NCBI RefSeq assembly: GCF_002205845.1
Contig: NZ_NISI01000002.1
Location: 1 to 64,000, forward strand
Direction: 5' to 3'
Length of the DNA stretch: 64,000 nt
Source: Roseateles puraquae
GTDB lineage: Bacteria; Pseudomonadota; Gammaproteobacteria; Burkholderiales; Burkholderiaceae_C
Positions within the stretch are counted from its first letter, which is position 1, and each line of letters begins with the position of its first letter. The notes under the pieces were generated by a model. That model ran no database searches, was not told the origin of the DNA, and was given only the letters and a program-made list of their open reading frames with translations. Below, in pieces: positions 9,919-18,772 of this stretch. Made by a program: the position numbers and the translations under genes.

Positions 9919-11283
9919 ATGCTCGCCCGCCAAGCCGACCCCATTGCCGCCATCGCCACTGCGCCCGGACGAGGCGCGGTGGGCATCGTGCGGGTGTCGT
10001 CCCCACAAGATCTGGTGCCGCTCATCCGCGCCGTTTGCGGCCGTGACCTGAAGCCGCGCGAGGCCACCTATCTGCCCTTCCGCGACGCGTCCGGCGCGCC
10101 CATCGACCATGGCCTGGCGCTGTACTTTCCGGCGCCGCATTCCTACACCGGCGAGCATGTGCTCGAACTGCAGGCCCACGGCGGCGCGGTGGTGATGCAA
10201 CTGCTGCTGGCGCGCGTCATCGAGGCGGGTGCCGCTGTCCGTCTGGCCGAACCCGGCGAGTTCACGCAGCGCGCCTTCCTCAACGGCAAGCTCGACCTCG
10301 CCCAGGCCGAGGCCGTGGCCGACCTGATCGACGCCAGCACCGAGGCCGCCGCGCGCAGCGCCAGCCGGGCCCTGGGTGGCGCCCTGAGCCATGAGGTGGG
10401 TGTGCTGCGTGACCAGCTCATCCAGCTGCGCATGCTGGTGGAGGCTACGCTCGACTTCCCCGAGGAGGAGATCGACTTCCTGGACAAGGCCGATGCCTTC
10501 GGCCGCCTGGACCGCCTGACGGCGCAACTGAGCGCCGTGCAGGCCCGCACCCGCCAGGGCGCGCTGCTGCGCGACGGCCTGAAGGTGGTGCTCGCCGGCC
10601 AGCCCAACGTGGGCAAGAGCTCCCTGCTCAATGCGCTGGCCGGCGCCGAACTGGCCATCGTCACGCCCATCCCCGGCACCACGCGCGACAAGGTCAGCCA
10701 GACCATCCAGATTGAAGGCGTGCCCCTGCACATCACCGACACCGCCGGCCTGCGTGACGATACGGCGGACGAGGTCGAGCGCATCGGCGTGTCGCGCAGC
10801 TGGGATGCCATCGGCGAGGCCGACGTGGTGCTCTTCCTGCACGACCTGTCCCGCGTCGGCCAGGCCGACTACGAAGCCGAGGACGAGCGCATCCGCGCGC
10901 GGCTGGCCGGCGTCGAGGCCCATCGCATCGTGCAGGTCTTCAACAAGACCGACCTCGGCACGCCGCCCACGGGCGAGATCGCGCTGAGCCTGAAGACCGG
11001 CGAAGGCCTGGCCGCGCTGCGCCAGCGGCTGCTGCAGACGGCCGGCTGGCAGGCGGTGCCCGAGGGCCTCTTCATCGCTCGCGAGCGGCATGTGCAGGCG
11101 CTGGCGCGCACCGCCGAGCACCTGGCCCTGGCCCGCACCATCGCCGAGCAACGTGATGCCGCGCTGGACCTGCTGGCCGAGGAGCTGCGCCTCGCGCACG
11201 ACGCCCTGGGCGAGATCACCGGTGCGTTCTCGGCCGACGAACTGCTGGGCGTCATCTTCAGCAGCTTTTGCATCGGCAAGTAG
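9919..11283 (+). CDS. mnmE: tRNA uridine-5-carboxymethylaminomethyl(34) GTPase MnmE
   Basis: With MnmG, modifies the wobble uridine of tRNAs. The start at 9919 gives [20 protein letters not shown], the folate-binding N-domain. An upstream in-frame start would add 44 residues outside the family. The G domain has [14 protein letters not shown] (G1, about 227), GTTRDK (G2), DTAGLRD (G3) and NKTDL (G4). The protein ends in CIGK, the conserved C-terminal motif. At 454 residues it has the family length. About 150 bases without a gene lie between the yidC terminator and this start. Confidence 0.97.
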   Translation: MLARQADPIAAIATAPGRGAVGIVRVSSPQDLVPLIRAVCGRDLKPREATYLPFRDASGAPIDHGLALYFPAPHSYTGEHVLELQAHGGAVVMQLLLARVIEAGAAVRLAEPGEFTQRAFLNGKLDLAQAEAVADLIDASTEAAARSASRALGGALSHEVGVLRDQLIQLRMLVEATLDFPEEEIDFLDKADAFGRLDRLTAQLSAVQARTRQGALLRDGLKVVLAGQPNVGKSSLLNALAGAELAIVTPIPGTTRDKVSQTIQIEGVPLHITDTAGLRDDTADEVERIGVSRSWDAIGEADVVLFLHDLSRVGQADYEAEDERIRARLAGVEAHRIVQVFNKTDLGTPPTGEIALSLKTGEGLAALRQRLLQTAGWQAVPEGLFIARERHVQALARTAEHLALARTIAEQRDAALDLLAEELRLAHDALGEITGAFSADELLGVIFSSFCIGK

Positions 11284-11376
11284 CTCCCGCTTCATCCGCA
11301 AGGGAGAGCATGAGCCCGCCACCGGCCTGGGCTAGGCTTGGCCACCGCCCGTGAGGCGGTGAACCGGGACCTGACC

Positions 11377-11892
11377 ATGTCGACACCTACTCTGCCGGCC
11401 CGGGCTGCACCGGCGGCACCGATGCCGCTCTGGCGCCTGCTGGCGGCCGGCCTGTTGCTCAGTCTGCTCTGCGCCTGCACCGGCCTGAAGCTGGTGGCCG
11501 ACCACGATGCCGAGGCGGCCAAGGGCATCACGGAGACCTCGGCCGAGGTCTTTGCGTTCTACGACAAGCTGATCGATGCCCGCGCCGAGCCGGGCAGCGC
11601 GAAGTTGGCCTATGCGGGCTATGCCGCTGACTGGGGGCGCATCGAGACGCGCATCCGGGTGATGGAGGTGCGTGAGGCCGCGCGGCCGCTGAATGCCGAG
11701 TCGCAGCGCATCGCGCGCACCATCCTCGAGTTCTGGCAGAAGTACCGCGCGGCCCACCAGAAGAATGGTGACTATCCGGCCGCCTTGGCGGCCATCCACC
11801 GCGACCGCTTCCAGCGGCTGTTCACCGCCGCACTCGTGGCCGAACGGGCCAAGGGCCTGGCGACGGCGGATGCCGACCCCGGCAAGGATTGA
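11377..11892 (+). CDS. Putative lipoprotein of unknown function
   Basis: The start at 11377 gives an alanine/proline-rich N-terminus, a hydrophobic stretch and the lipobox LLCAC near residue 35, so a lipid-anchored envelope protein is likely. The mature part (about 135 residues) is predicted to be mostly helical and has no domain I recognise. It heads a tight three-gene run, ending 17 bases before the next start, with a peptidoglycan-acting enzyme at the end of the run. Confidence 0.7.
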   Translation: MSTPTLPARAAPAAPMPLWRLLAAGLLLSLLCACTGLKLVADHDAEAAKGITETSAEVFAFYDKLIDARAEPGSAKLAYAGYAADWGRIETRIRVMEVREAARPLNAESQRIARTILEFWQKYRAAHQKNGDYPAALAAIHRDRFQRLFTAALVAERAKGLATADADPGKD

Positions 11893-11909
11893 AGGACGAG
11901 GACACAGCC

Positions 11910-12236
11910 ATGGACATCGACATCGGCGCCATCCTGCAGACTGCGCTCGGCGCGGCCACTGATGCCGTGCGCAAGAGCGCGCCGCAGGTGGAGGACTACT
12001 TGCGCGAGATCGCCCACGGTCACGAGGCCGCGATCCGTTCGCTCGCCGAGGCCTTGGCGCGGGGCGACATCGACGAAGCCACCTTCAATGATGAGATGGA
12101 CGACGAGGGCCGCACCCTGCAGGCCGAACTGCAGGCCGTGGCCGTGGTCACCAAGGCGATCGCGCAGCGGGCCGTGAACGCCTTCCGGGATGCGCTGGTC
12201 GACGGCATCACCACGGCGGTCAAGGCCGCACTCTGA
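11910..12236 (+). CDS. Small helical protein of unknown function
   Basis: The 108-residue product begins MDIDIGAILQTAL, is acidic, rich in alanine and glutamate, and looks entirely helical without signal peptide or membrane span. GAGG lies eight bases before the ATG at 11910. It sits between the lipoprotein and the NlpC/P60-like hydrolase with 17-base gaps on both sides, so it probably works with them. Coiled-coil oligomer or holin-like helper are guesses only. Confidence 0.65.
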   Translation: MDIDIGAILQTALGAATDAVRKSAPQVEDYLREIAHGHEAAIRSLAEALARGDIDEATFNDEMDDEGRTLQAELQAVAVVTKAIAQRAVNAFRDALVDGITTAVKAAL

Positions 12237-12253
12237 CACGGGGAGAGGCAAGC

Positions 12254-12949
12254 ATGGCCACGGGTGAACAACTGCTGGCGCTGGCGGCGCCCCATGTCGG
12301 CGAGACCTATGTACTGGGCGCGCGCGTGCCCAAGGACAACCCCGCCTGGACGGGCCCCTGGGATTGCGCGGAGTTCGCGTCCTGGTGCCTGTACCAGGCC
12401 AGCGGCCGGCTGTTCGGCTGCGACCAGAACACCAAGCCTGCCATTGCCGACGCCTACACCGGCTACTGGCAGCGTGATGCGCTGGCGGCGCACTGCACGG
12501 TCGCCGTGGCGGTGGCGCGCGCCACGCCGGGTGCCTTCCTGCTGCGCTACCCGGCCGCCGGGCTGATCGGCCATGTGGCCATCTCGGACGGGCAGGGCGG
12601 CACGGTGGAGGCCCATTCCACGGCCACCGGCGTCATCCGCGGCCAGGTGGACGGCCGCCGCTGGGACGTGGGCGTGCTGCCGCCGATGCTGAGCTACGCG
12701 GAACCCGTGCTGCTGCAACCTACCGTGCCGCCCGGGCTGGTGCTGCGCCTGAAGCAGCCCAACATGAAGGGCGCCCTGGTCACGCGGCTTCAGCAGGCCC
12801 TGGCCGCGCGCGGCTTCTCGCCGGGCGATGTGGACGGCGCCTACGGGCCGCACACCGCGGCGGCGGTGCATGCCTTCCAGCTGTCGCAGGGCCTGCTGGC
12901 CGACGGCGAGGCCGGCGACAAGACGCTGAAGGCCCTGGGCTTGCGATAA
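12254..12949 (+). CDS. NlpC/P60-like amidase with C-terminal peptidoglycan-binding domain
   Basis: Residues 1-150 look like a papain-fold cell-wall peptidase: the candidate nucleophile lies in WDCAEFASW (Cys near 38) and the candidate His in GHVAISDG (near 112). Residues 165-231 are a PG_binding_1 repeat (LQQALAARGFSPGDVDGAYG, TAAAVHAFQ). Such enzymes cleave peptide bonds in peptidoglycan. There is no signal peptide, which is odd for a wall enzyme and suggests export by another route or release on lysis. GAGAGG precedes the ATG. Confidence 0.75.
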   Translation: MATGEQLLALAAPHVGETYVLGARVPKDNPAWTGPWDCAEFASWCLYQASGRLFGCDQNTKPAIADAYTGYWQRDALAAHCTVAVAVARATPGAFLLRYPAAGLIGHVAISDGQGGTVEAHSTATGVIRGQVDGRRWDVGVLPPMLSYAEPVLLQPTVPPGLVLRLKQPNMKGALVTRLQQALAARGFSPGDVDGAYGPHTAAAVHAFQLSQGLLADGEAGDKTLKALGLR

Positions 12950-13058
12950 GCGCGCTCGGGCGTGATGTACGACAGCTTCCGCCGCGGTGCCGGTGCGCCG
13001 CGGGCGGGGTGGCCGTTGCACACTCGCCGCCAGCCTGGATGGCTGGAGGGCGCGCCCC

Positions 13059-14417
13059 ATGTCCGCACGATCCATGTTCCGTTGGCTCCCGGGCCTGTTG
13101 CTGGCCTGGGGCACCGCCTGTGCGCAAGCCGAGCTTGCGTGGCAGCGGTCACTGCACCTGTCCTATGCCGAGGCCATCGAGTCGGTGGCCCGGGCGCAGG
13201 CGGCGGCGGTCACGCCGGCCGAGCGCGACGAGGCGGCGCGCCGGGCGTTGGAGGTGCAGGCGCTCTACGGCCGCCATGCCGAATTGGCCGCGCTGCTGCG
13301 CGAGTTGTCCGAGCGGCCCGGGCTGGCGGATGAGCGGCTGCTCTACCAGGCGCGGCTGGACATGCTGGCCGGGCGTCATGCCGAAGGCGCGCGCCTGCTG
13401 GAACCGCTGCGGCGCAAGTTCGTGCGCCTGCCCGAGGGGCCGCTGCGCCGCGAATTGCGGCTGACCCTGGCCACACTCGACCTGCACCTCGGCCAGCCCG
13501 AAGACGCCACGCGCGAGCTCAACCGCATCGTGGATGCCGCCCGGGAGGCGGGAGATCTCGAATTGGCCGCGCGGGCCTTCAGCGCCTTGGGCGCGGTGCA
13601 GCTGGAGATGTTCGACTATGCGGCGGGCCTTGCCTACTACCAGCAGGCCTTGCGACTGGCGCCAGCCTGGGCGTTGCAGACGCGCGAGCGCGCCCGCATG
13701 GGCATGGCGCAGATGCATCACATGCTGGGCAACCGCCGGGAGGCCCTGGCGCTGCTGGACACCGCGCTCGCGGCCTTCCACCGCAGCCAGAACCTGCGCG
13801 CCGAAGCGGATGCGCTGCTGCTGCGCGGTTTTTTCCTGAGCCGTGACGGCCAGGTCCAGGCGGCCCTGGAGCCTTACCGTCAGGCCTTGGCGCTGCGCGA
13901 GCAGCTCGGCGGCGACGCCGACGTCGTGAACGCGCTGACGCATCTGTGCGGCACGCTCAGCGATGCGCGCCTGCTCAGCGAGGCACTGTCGCTGTGCGAG
14001 CGGGCCACCCGCATGGCCGAGGCCACCGACAGCCAGAGCCTGCGCTGGGATGCCTACTGGGTCAGCGCCGAGGTCCAGGCCGCGGCTGGCGACTTCCGCC
14101 TGGCTTACGAGCATCAGCAGCGCGCCACGCGGGCGCTGCAAAAGCACGCGCGGCTCAACCTGGTGAACATGACCGGCGCAATGCGCGAGCGCTTCGACAC
14201 CGATCGCCAGCGTCAGGAGGTGGAGCGGCTGACCACCCAGCTCGAGGACGCGCAAGCCATGCGAGCGCAGTGGCAGCGCATTGCCGCCGTGCTGGGCCTG
14301 CTGGCGGTGGCGCTGGCGGGTGTGGTGGCCTGGCGGTGGCCGCGGCGAGGGCTTGCCGCCGAGCCACGCGCCCAGGCCAGCACTCAGGCGTCGTTGAACA
14401 GCGCCTCGGCCTTGTAG
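13059..14417 (+). CDS. TPR-repeat membrane protein lacking an output domain
   Basis: A signal peptide (residues 1-24, ending ACAQA) is followed by about 350 residues of tetratricopeptide helices, for example AFSALGAVQLEMFDYAAGLAYYQQAL, a coiled coil rich in Q/E/R near 390-420, one membrane span (IAAVLGLLAVALAGVVAW) and a short cytoplasmic tail. This is the sensor layout of many TPR-type diguanylate cyclases and hybrid kinases, but the chain stops about 30 residues after the membrane. Its 3' end overlaps the opposing lactonase gene by 34 bases. Confidence 0.75.
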   Translation: MSARSMFRWLPGLLLAWGTACAQAELAWQRSLHLSYAEAIESVARAQAAAVTPAERDEAARRALEVQALYGRHAELAALLRELSERPGLADERLLYQARLDMLAGRHAEGARLLEPLRRKFVRLPEGPLRRELRLTLATLDLHLGQPEDATRELNRIVDAAREAGDLELAARAFSALGAVQLEMFDYAAGLAYYQQALRLAPAWALQTRERARMGMAQMHHMLGNRREALALLDTALAAFHRSQNLRAEADALLLRGFFLSRDGQVQAALEPYRQALALREQLGGDADVVNALTHLCGTLSDARLLSEALSLCERATRMAEATDSQSLRWDAYWVSAEVQAAAGDFRLAYEHQQRATRALQKHARLNLVNMTGAMRERFDTDRQRQEVERLTTQLEDAQAMRAQWQRIAAVLGLLAVALAGVVAWRWPRRGLAAEPRAQASTQASLNSASAL

Positions 14418-15301
14418 AGGCCAGGTTCGACCGTCATGCCAAAGAGACTGCCCGACTGCGGCTGGGCCATCAGCGCGGCGCTGCTCAGGCCGGCGCGGGC
14501 GCTCGTGACGAGCAGCTGGTCGCCGGCCGGCCCACCCAGGGCCGGGCAGGTGGTGTGGGCCACGGGCGCGGTGTAGCGGGCCACCAGGCGGCCATCCGGT
14601 GCATAGCGTGCCACCGTGCCGGCACCCCATTCAGCATTCCACAAGTGGCCTTGGGCATCGACCACGGAGCCATCAGGAAAGCCGTGCCCGGGCGCTTTCT
14701 GCACGAACAGCCGCGGCTCGCTGACCCGCGCGCTGGCCGAGTCGTAGTCACACACCACGATGCGCCGCGTGGGCGTGTCGCAGTAGTACAGACGCCGCCC
14801 GTCGGGGCTGAAGCACACGCTGTTGGCAATCGCCACGCCGTCCAGCGGCAGCCGGCGCAGGCCGCGGGCCAGGCTGTACTGGTAGAGGCCGCCCACCGGC
14901 CGCTGCGGGTCGGCCTCGTGCAGCGTGCCGAACACGAAGGCGCCGCTGCGGTCGCAGCGCCCGTCGTTGGCGCGGGTGGCGAGTTGCGGCTCCAGCGGTG
15001 CGATGGTTTCGGGTTCGGCCGTGAGGCGGCCGGTGGCGCGCAGGTCGGGCAGCGTCAGCCAGGCCAGGCGCTTGGCCAGGGCGAGCAGCAGGCGGCCCGA
15101 GCGCGCATGCACGAAGCTGCCCACGCGCTCGGGCAGGCGCACCTGCAGCGGGCAGCTCTCGCCGGGCGTCCAGGCGTAGAGGCAGGCGCCTTCGATGTCG
15201 GTCCACCACCAGCGGCCGCTGCCGGCATGCCACTGCAGGCCTTCGCCCAGCGTGGCGGCCTGGGCGAGGGCGAGGGACAAGGGGTGTTCAGCTTTGCTCA
15301 T
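14384..15301 (-). CDS. SMP-30/gluconolactonase family sugar lactonase
   Basis: Six-bladed propeller lactonase that opens aldonolactones to aldonic acids. Family segments are LGEGLQW and WWTDIEG near residues 18-37, NDGRCD, NSVCFSPDGRRLYYCDT and FPDGSVVDAQGHLWNAEW; the acidic and Asn residues there bind the metal. The start at 15301 gives 305 residues, the family length. It overlaps the thioesterase by 14 bases. In this operon its likely substrate is L-arabinono- or D-galactonolactone from the SDR enzyme. Confidence 0.88.
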   Translation of the reverse strand: MSKAEHPLSLALAQAATLGEGLQWHAGSGRWWWTDIEGACLYAWTPGESCPLQVRLPERVGSFVHARSGRLLLALAKRLAWLTLPDLRATGRLTAEPETIAPLEPQLATRANDGRCDRSGAFVFGTLHEADPQRPVGGLYQYSLARGLRRLPLDGVAIANSVCFSPDGRRLYYCDTPTRRIVVCDYDSASARVSEPRLFVQKAPGHGFPDGSVVDAQGHLWNAEWGAGTVARYAPDGRLVARYTAPVAHTTCPALGGPAGDQLLVTSARAGLSSAALMAQPQSGSLFGMTVEPGLYKAEALFNDA

Positions 15302-15773
15302 CGGGGGTCTTGTCGCGAGGGGTCTCCAAGGCGGCGCGGGCCTGCTTGCGGGCGATCGCCGCGGCATGGCGGCTGCGTTCCTCGGGCGTGAAGGGGCGCA
15401 GCGGCGGCACCGGCACGGGCTTGTTGGCGTCGTCCACCGCCACCATCGTGAAGTAGCAGCTGTTGACGTGGCGCTTCTGCTGGGTGCGGATGTTCTCGGC
15501 CACCACCTTGATGCCCACCTCCATCGAGGAGGTGCCCGTGTGGTTGATGCTGGCCAGGAAGGTCACCAGCTCGCCCACGTGGATGGGCTGGCGGAAGATC
15601 ACGCGGTCGACCGACAGCGTGACCACGTAGCGCCCGGCGTAGCGGCTGGCGCAGGCATAGGCCACCTGGTCCAGCAGCTTGAGGATGTTGCCGCCGTGCA
15701 CGTTGCCGGAGAAGTTGGCCGTGTCGGGGGTCATCAGCACCGTCATCGTCAGCTGGTGCGCAGGCAGGTCCAT
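15288..15773 (-). CDS. Acyl-CoA thioesterase, YciA-like hotdog fold
   Basis: Hydrolyses acyl-CoA to acid and CoA. The 161 residues contain the hotdog signature NFSGNVHGGNILKLLDQVAY near residue 20 and GTSSMEVGIKV. The C-terminal PPLRPFTPEERSRH is typical for this group. It lies inside the sugar operon, 9 bases after galM and overlapping the lactonase, which gives no obvious metabolic link. It may simply be co-transcribed. Confidence 0.88.
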   Translation of the reverse strand: MDLPAHQLTMTVLMTPDTANFSGNVHGGNILKLLDQVAYACASRYAGRYVVTLSVDRVIFRQPIHVGELVTFLASINHTGTSSMEVGIKVVAENIRTQQKRHVNSCYFTMVAVDDANKPVPVPPLRPFTPEERSRHAAAIARKQARAALETPRDKTPDEQS

Positions 15774-15782
15774 GGGTCGCTC

Positions 15783-16850
15783 CTAGGTGAAGCGGTGGAT
15801 TGTGGAGCTGCGCCACACCTCGCCGGGCCGCAGCACGGTGCTGGGCCAGTCTTCGCTGGCTTCGTGATGCGGGGAGTCGGGGTTGTGCTGCGTCTCCAGG
15901 CACACGCCGTCGCCCTGTCGGTAGATGTGCCCGCCGGGGCCGACCAGGCTGCCGTCGAGAAAGTTGCCCGCGTAGAACTGCACCGCGGGCTCGCTCGTGA
16001 GGATGGCCATGCATCGGCCGGAGGATGGGTCGTGCAGGTGCGCGGCGAGGCGCAAGCCATCGGCATCGCGCGGGCCGTCGAGCAGCCAGTTGTGGTCGTA
16101 GCCCCGCGCATGCAGCAGCTGTGGATGGGCATGGCGGATGCGCGCCTCGATGACCGTGGGCTCGCGGAAGTCGAACGGCGTGCCCGCCACCGGCGCGTGG
16201 CGCTGCGGGATCAGGTGCTCGTCGACCTCGCTGTAGCGCGAGGCTGGCAGCTGCAGCCGGTGGCCGAGCGCACTGCCCCTGCCTGCCAGGTTGAAGTAGC
16301 TGTGGTGGGTGAGGTTCACGACCGTGGCGCGGTCGGCGGTGGCCTCGTAGTCGATGCGCCAGCTGTTCTCATCCGCGCCGAGCGCATAGCGCACGCTGGC
16401 CTGCAGCTCGCCGGGGAAGCCCATCTCGCCGTCCGGGCTGGTGTAGCGCAAGCGCAAGGCCGCAGCCTCGCCTGCGTGCGGCACGTCGGGTTCGGCCTGC
16501 CAGAGCCGGTGGCCGAAGCCCTCGGCACCGCCGTGCAGGCAGTTGGGGCCATCGTTGCGGCTGAGCGCGTACGTGTGGCCGTCGAGCGTGAAGCTGGCTC
16601 CGCCGATGCGATTGCCGTAGCGACCCACGATCACGCCAAAGGCGGGGTTGCGGTGGATGTAGTCGTCGAGGTTGTCGAAGCCCAGCACCACGTTGGCCAC
16701 GCGGCCCGCCGCGTCGGGCACGTTCAGCGTCGACACGATGCCGCCGAGCGTCAGCACCGTCATCGCCAGGCCGTGGGCATTGCTCAACGTGTACTCGTGG
16801 ACGACCCGGCCGTCCGGCAGTCGGCCGGCTTCGCGGCGCTCGACCGTCAT
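15783..16850 (-). CDS. galM: Aldose 1-epimerase (mutarotase)
   Basis: Interconverts alpha and beta anomers of aldoses. Key segments: GRYGNRIGGASFTLDG near residue 75, the catalytic-His region NLTHHSYFNLAG near 180, and the C-terminal Glu of LETQHNPDSP near 315. The start ATG 16850 overlaps the SDR stop as ATGA and gives 355 residues, a normal length. It likely supplies the correct anomer to the sugar dehydrogenase encoded just upstream. Confidence 0.95.
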   Translation of the reverse strand: MTVERREAGRLPDGRVVHEYTLSNAHGLAMTVLTLGGIVSTLNVPDAAGRVANVVLGFDNLDDYIHRNPAFGVIVGRYGNRIGGASFTLDGHTYALSRNDGPNCLHGGAEGFGHRLWQAEPDVPHAGEAAALRLRYTSPDGEMGFPGELQASVRYALGADENSWRIDYEATADRATVVNLTHHSYFNLAGRGSALGHRLQLPASRYSEVDEHLIPQRHAPVAGTPFDFREPTVIEARIRHAHPQLLHARGYDHNWLLDGPRDADGLRLAAHLHDPSSGRCMAILTSEPAVQFYAGNFLDGSLVGPGGHIYRQGDGVCLETQHNPDSPHHEASEDWPSTVLRPGEVWRSSTIHRFT

Positions 16851-17614
16851 GCCCAGCCACCATCGACGACGAAGTCCTGCGCGGTGCACATGGCGGAATC
16901 GTCCGCCGCCAGGAACAGCGCCATGCGGGCGATGTGCTCCGGCATCAGGGGCGTGCTGATGCACTGGCCCTTGGCAATCTCCTGCTTGGTCTCTTCTGTG
17001 ACCCAGAGCTTGAGCTGCTTCTCGGTCATGACCCAGCCCGGCACCAGCGTGTTGACGCGAACATTGAACGGCCCGAAGTCTCGCGCCAGGCAGCGCGTGA
17101 GCCCCTGGATGGCCGCCTTGCTCGCGGTATAGGCCGGCATGCCGCCCTGCTTGAGCATCCAGCTGATGGAGCCGAAGTTGACGATGCTGCCGCCGCCGGC
17201 GGCCTGCATGTCCGGCAGCACGGCCTGCGCGGTGAAGAAGGGGTGCTTGAGGTTCACGCCCACGCTCGCGTCCCAGAAGTCGGACGTGGTGTCGGTCACC
17301 GCATGGCGCTTGTCGTTGGCGGCGTTGTTGAGCAACACGGTGAACGGGCCGGTACGGCTGCGCAGCGTGGCGACGGCCGCGCGCAGAGCGTCCACGTCAG
17401 ACAGGTCAGCCACCACGAACTGCGGGGCATGCCGGGCGGTGCGCGCCAGCCGCTCGGCCAGCGCCTGCCCTTCGTCCGCGGCCAGGTCGATGAAGCCCAC
17501 CCGGGCGCCCTGCGCTGCGAAGGCCTCCACCAGGGCCTGGCCGATGCCGGTGGCCCCGCCGGTGATCAGCACCCCGCGGTCCTGCAGGCTGGGATAGAGA
17601 GCGTAGGAACTCAT
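16847..17614 (-). CDS. SDR-family NAD(P)-dependent sugar 1-dehydrogenase (probable L-arabinose/D-galactose)
   Basis: Classical short-chain dehydrogenase: cofactor motif TGGATGIG (18-25), NNAAN (96-100), catalytic Ser149, Tyr162 and Lys166, and a C-terminal DFVVDGGWA. Length is 255 residues. With galM, a lactonase and a keto-deoxy-arabinonate dehydratase adjacent, oxidation of L-arabinose or D-galactose at C1 to the lactone is the best reading. Specificity cannot be read from sequence alone. It is the first gene of the leftward arm, facing a divergent promoter with paired operators. Confidence 0.82.
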   Translation of the reverse strand: MSSYALYPSLQDRGVLITGGATGIGQALVEAFAAQGARVGFIDLAADEGQALAERLARTARHAPQFVVADLSDVDALRAAVATLRSRTGPFTVLLNNAANDKRHAVTDTTSDFWDASVGVNLKHPFFTAQAVLPDMQAAGGGSIVNFGSISWMLKQGGMPAYTASKAAIQGLTRCLARDFGPFNVRVNTLVPGWVMTEKQLKLWVTEETKQEIAKGQCISTPLMPEHIARMALFLAADDSAMCTAQDFVVDGGWA

Positions 17615-17842
17615 GCGTGTGTCTCCGGAATCGGCTCACCCCTCGGGCGGCCTGGCTTCTGCGGCCGGGTGGGCCGATTGTTAGTCATACTTTTTGATTC
17701 AAAACAGATCGATTCACGGGTAAACCCGATCATCTGCCTTAAATAGTCATACTTTAATGAAGGCCGGGCCGGCGGAACAGCCGGCCGCGGCTGTCGTCTG
17801 GCGGCGCCGCGGACACCATTTCCCACCGAGACAAGGGACGCC
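17615..17842. promoter_or_regulatory. Divergent promoter region of the sugar locus with paired GTCATAC sites
   Basis: TAGTCATACTTT occurs at 17682-17693 and again at 17744-17755, in the same orientation and 62 bases apart. The core GT-N3-AC fits the FadR-subfamily GntR operator pattern, and such a regulator is encoded at 20667. Midway lies CGGGTAAACCCG (17717-17728), a small palindrome within a longer imperfect one. The stretch is far more AT-rich than its surroundings. Confidence 0.6.
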
Positions 17843-18772
17843 ATGAACGCCAATGCCAGCCGCCCTTACCGCGGCGTCTTCCCCGTTGTGCCCACCATCT
17901 TCCATGCCGACGGCACGCTGGACTTGGCCGGCCAGCGGCGCTGCGTGGACTTCATGATCGACGCCGGCTCCACAGGCCTGTGCATCCTGGCCAACTTCTC
18001 GGAGCAGTTCGTGCTCTCCGACGCCGAGCGTGAGACGCTGACGCGGGCCATCCTGGCGCATGTGGCCGGCCGCGTGCCCGTCATCGTCACGACGACGCAC
18101 TACTCCACGCAGATCTGCATCGAGCGCAGCCGCCTCGCGCAGGACCTGGGGGCGGCCATGGTGATGGTGATGCCGCCCTACCACGGCGCCACCTTCCGCG
18201 TGTCGGAGGGGCAGATCGAGGCGTTTTACCAGCGGCTGTCCGACGCCATCGGCATTCCCATCATGATCCAGGACGCTCCCGTGGCCGGCACGCCGCTGTC
18301 GGTGCCGCTGCTGGCGCGCATGGCCAGCCAGATTGAGCACGTGAAGTACTTCAAGCTGGAGATGCCGCAGGCGGCCAGCAAGATGCGCGAGCTGATCCGT
18401 GTGGCCGGTGCGGCCATCGAAGGCCCCTGGGACGGCGAAGAAGCCATCACGCTGCTGGCTGACCTGGACGCCGGCGCCACCGGGGCCATGACCGGCGGCG
18501 GCTACCCGGATGGCATCCGGCTGATCGTCGATGCCTACCACCGCGGCGACCGCGAGGAAGCCGTGGCGCAGTACGGCCGCTGGCTGCCCCTCATCAACTA
18601 CGAGAACCGCCAGGGCGGCATCCTGACCGCCAAGGCGCTGATGAAGGAAGGCGGCGTGATTCGCAGCGATGCGCCGCGCCACCCCTTCCCCGAGATGTCG
18701 CCCGAGGTGCGCGCCGGCCTGCTCGATGCCGCCCGACGCCTGGACCCCCTCGTGCTGCGCTGGGGCCGGTGA
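17843..18772 (+). CDS. 2-keto-3-deoxy-L-arabinonate dehydratase-like, DapA superfamily
   Basis: Class I lyase-fold enzyme that removes water from 2-keto-3-deoxy-L-arabinonate to give 2-oxoglutarate semialdehyde in oxidative arabinose catabolism. The 309-residue sequence closely follows that family as I remember it: GVFPVVPTIF, CILANFSEQF, GAAMVMVMPPYHGATFRV and EGPWDGEEAITLLADL. The Schiff-base lysine falls at K171 in HVKYFKLEMP, the position reported for the Azospirillum enzyme. Its stop overlaps the GH97 start. A related aldolase activity is the alternative. Confidence 0.88.
   Translation: MNANASRPYRGVFPVVPTIFHADGTLDLAGQRRCVDFMIDAGSTGLCILANFSEQFVLSDAERETLTRAILAHVAGRVPVIVTTTHYSTQICIERSRLAQDLGAAMVMVMPPYHGATFRVSEGQIEAFYQRLSDAIGIPIMIQDAPVAGTPLSVPLLARMASQIEHVKYFKLEMPQAASKMRELIRVAGAAIEGPWDGEEAITLLADLDAGATGAMTGGGYPDGIRLIVDAYHRGDREEAVAQYGRWLPLINYENRQGGILTAKALMKEGGVIRSDAPRHPFPEMSPEVRAGLLDAARRLDPLVLRWGR

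Noticed and set aside
13946-15391. A 481-residue plus-strand frame across the TPR and lactonase genes
   Set aside because: It overlaps two well-supported genes and shows no recognisable fold.
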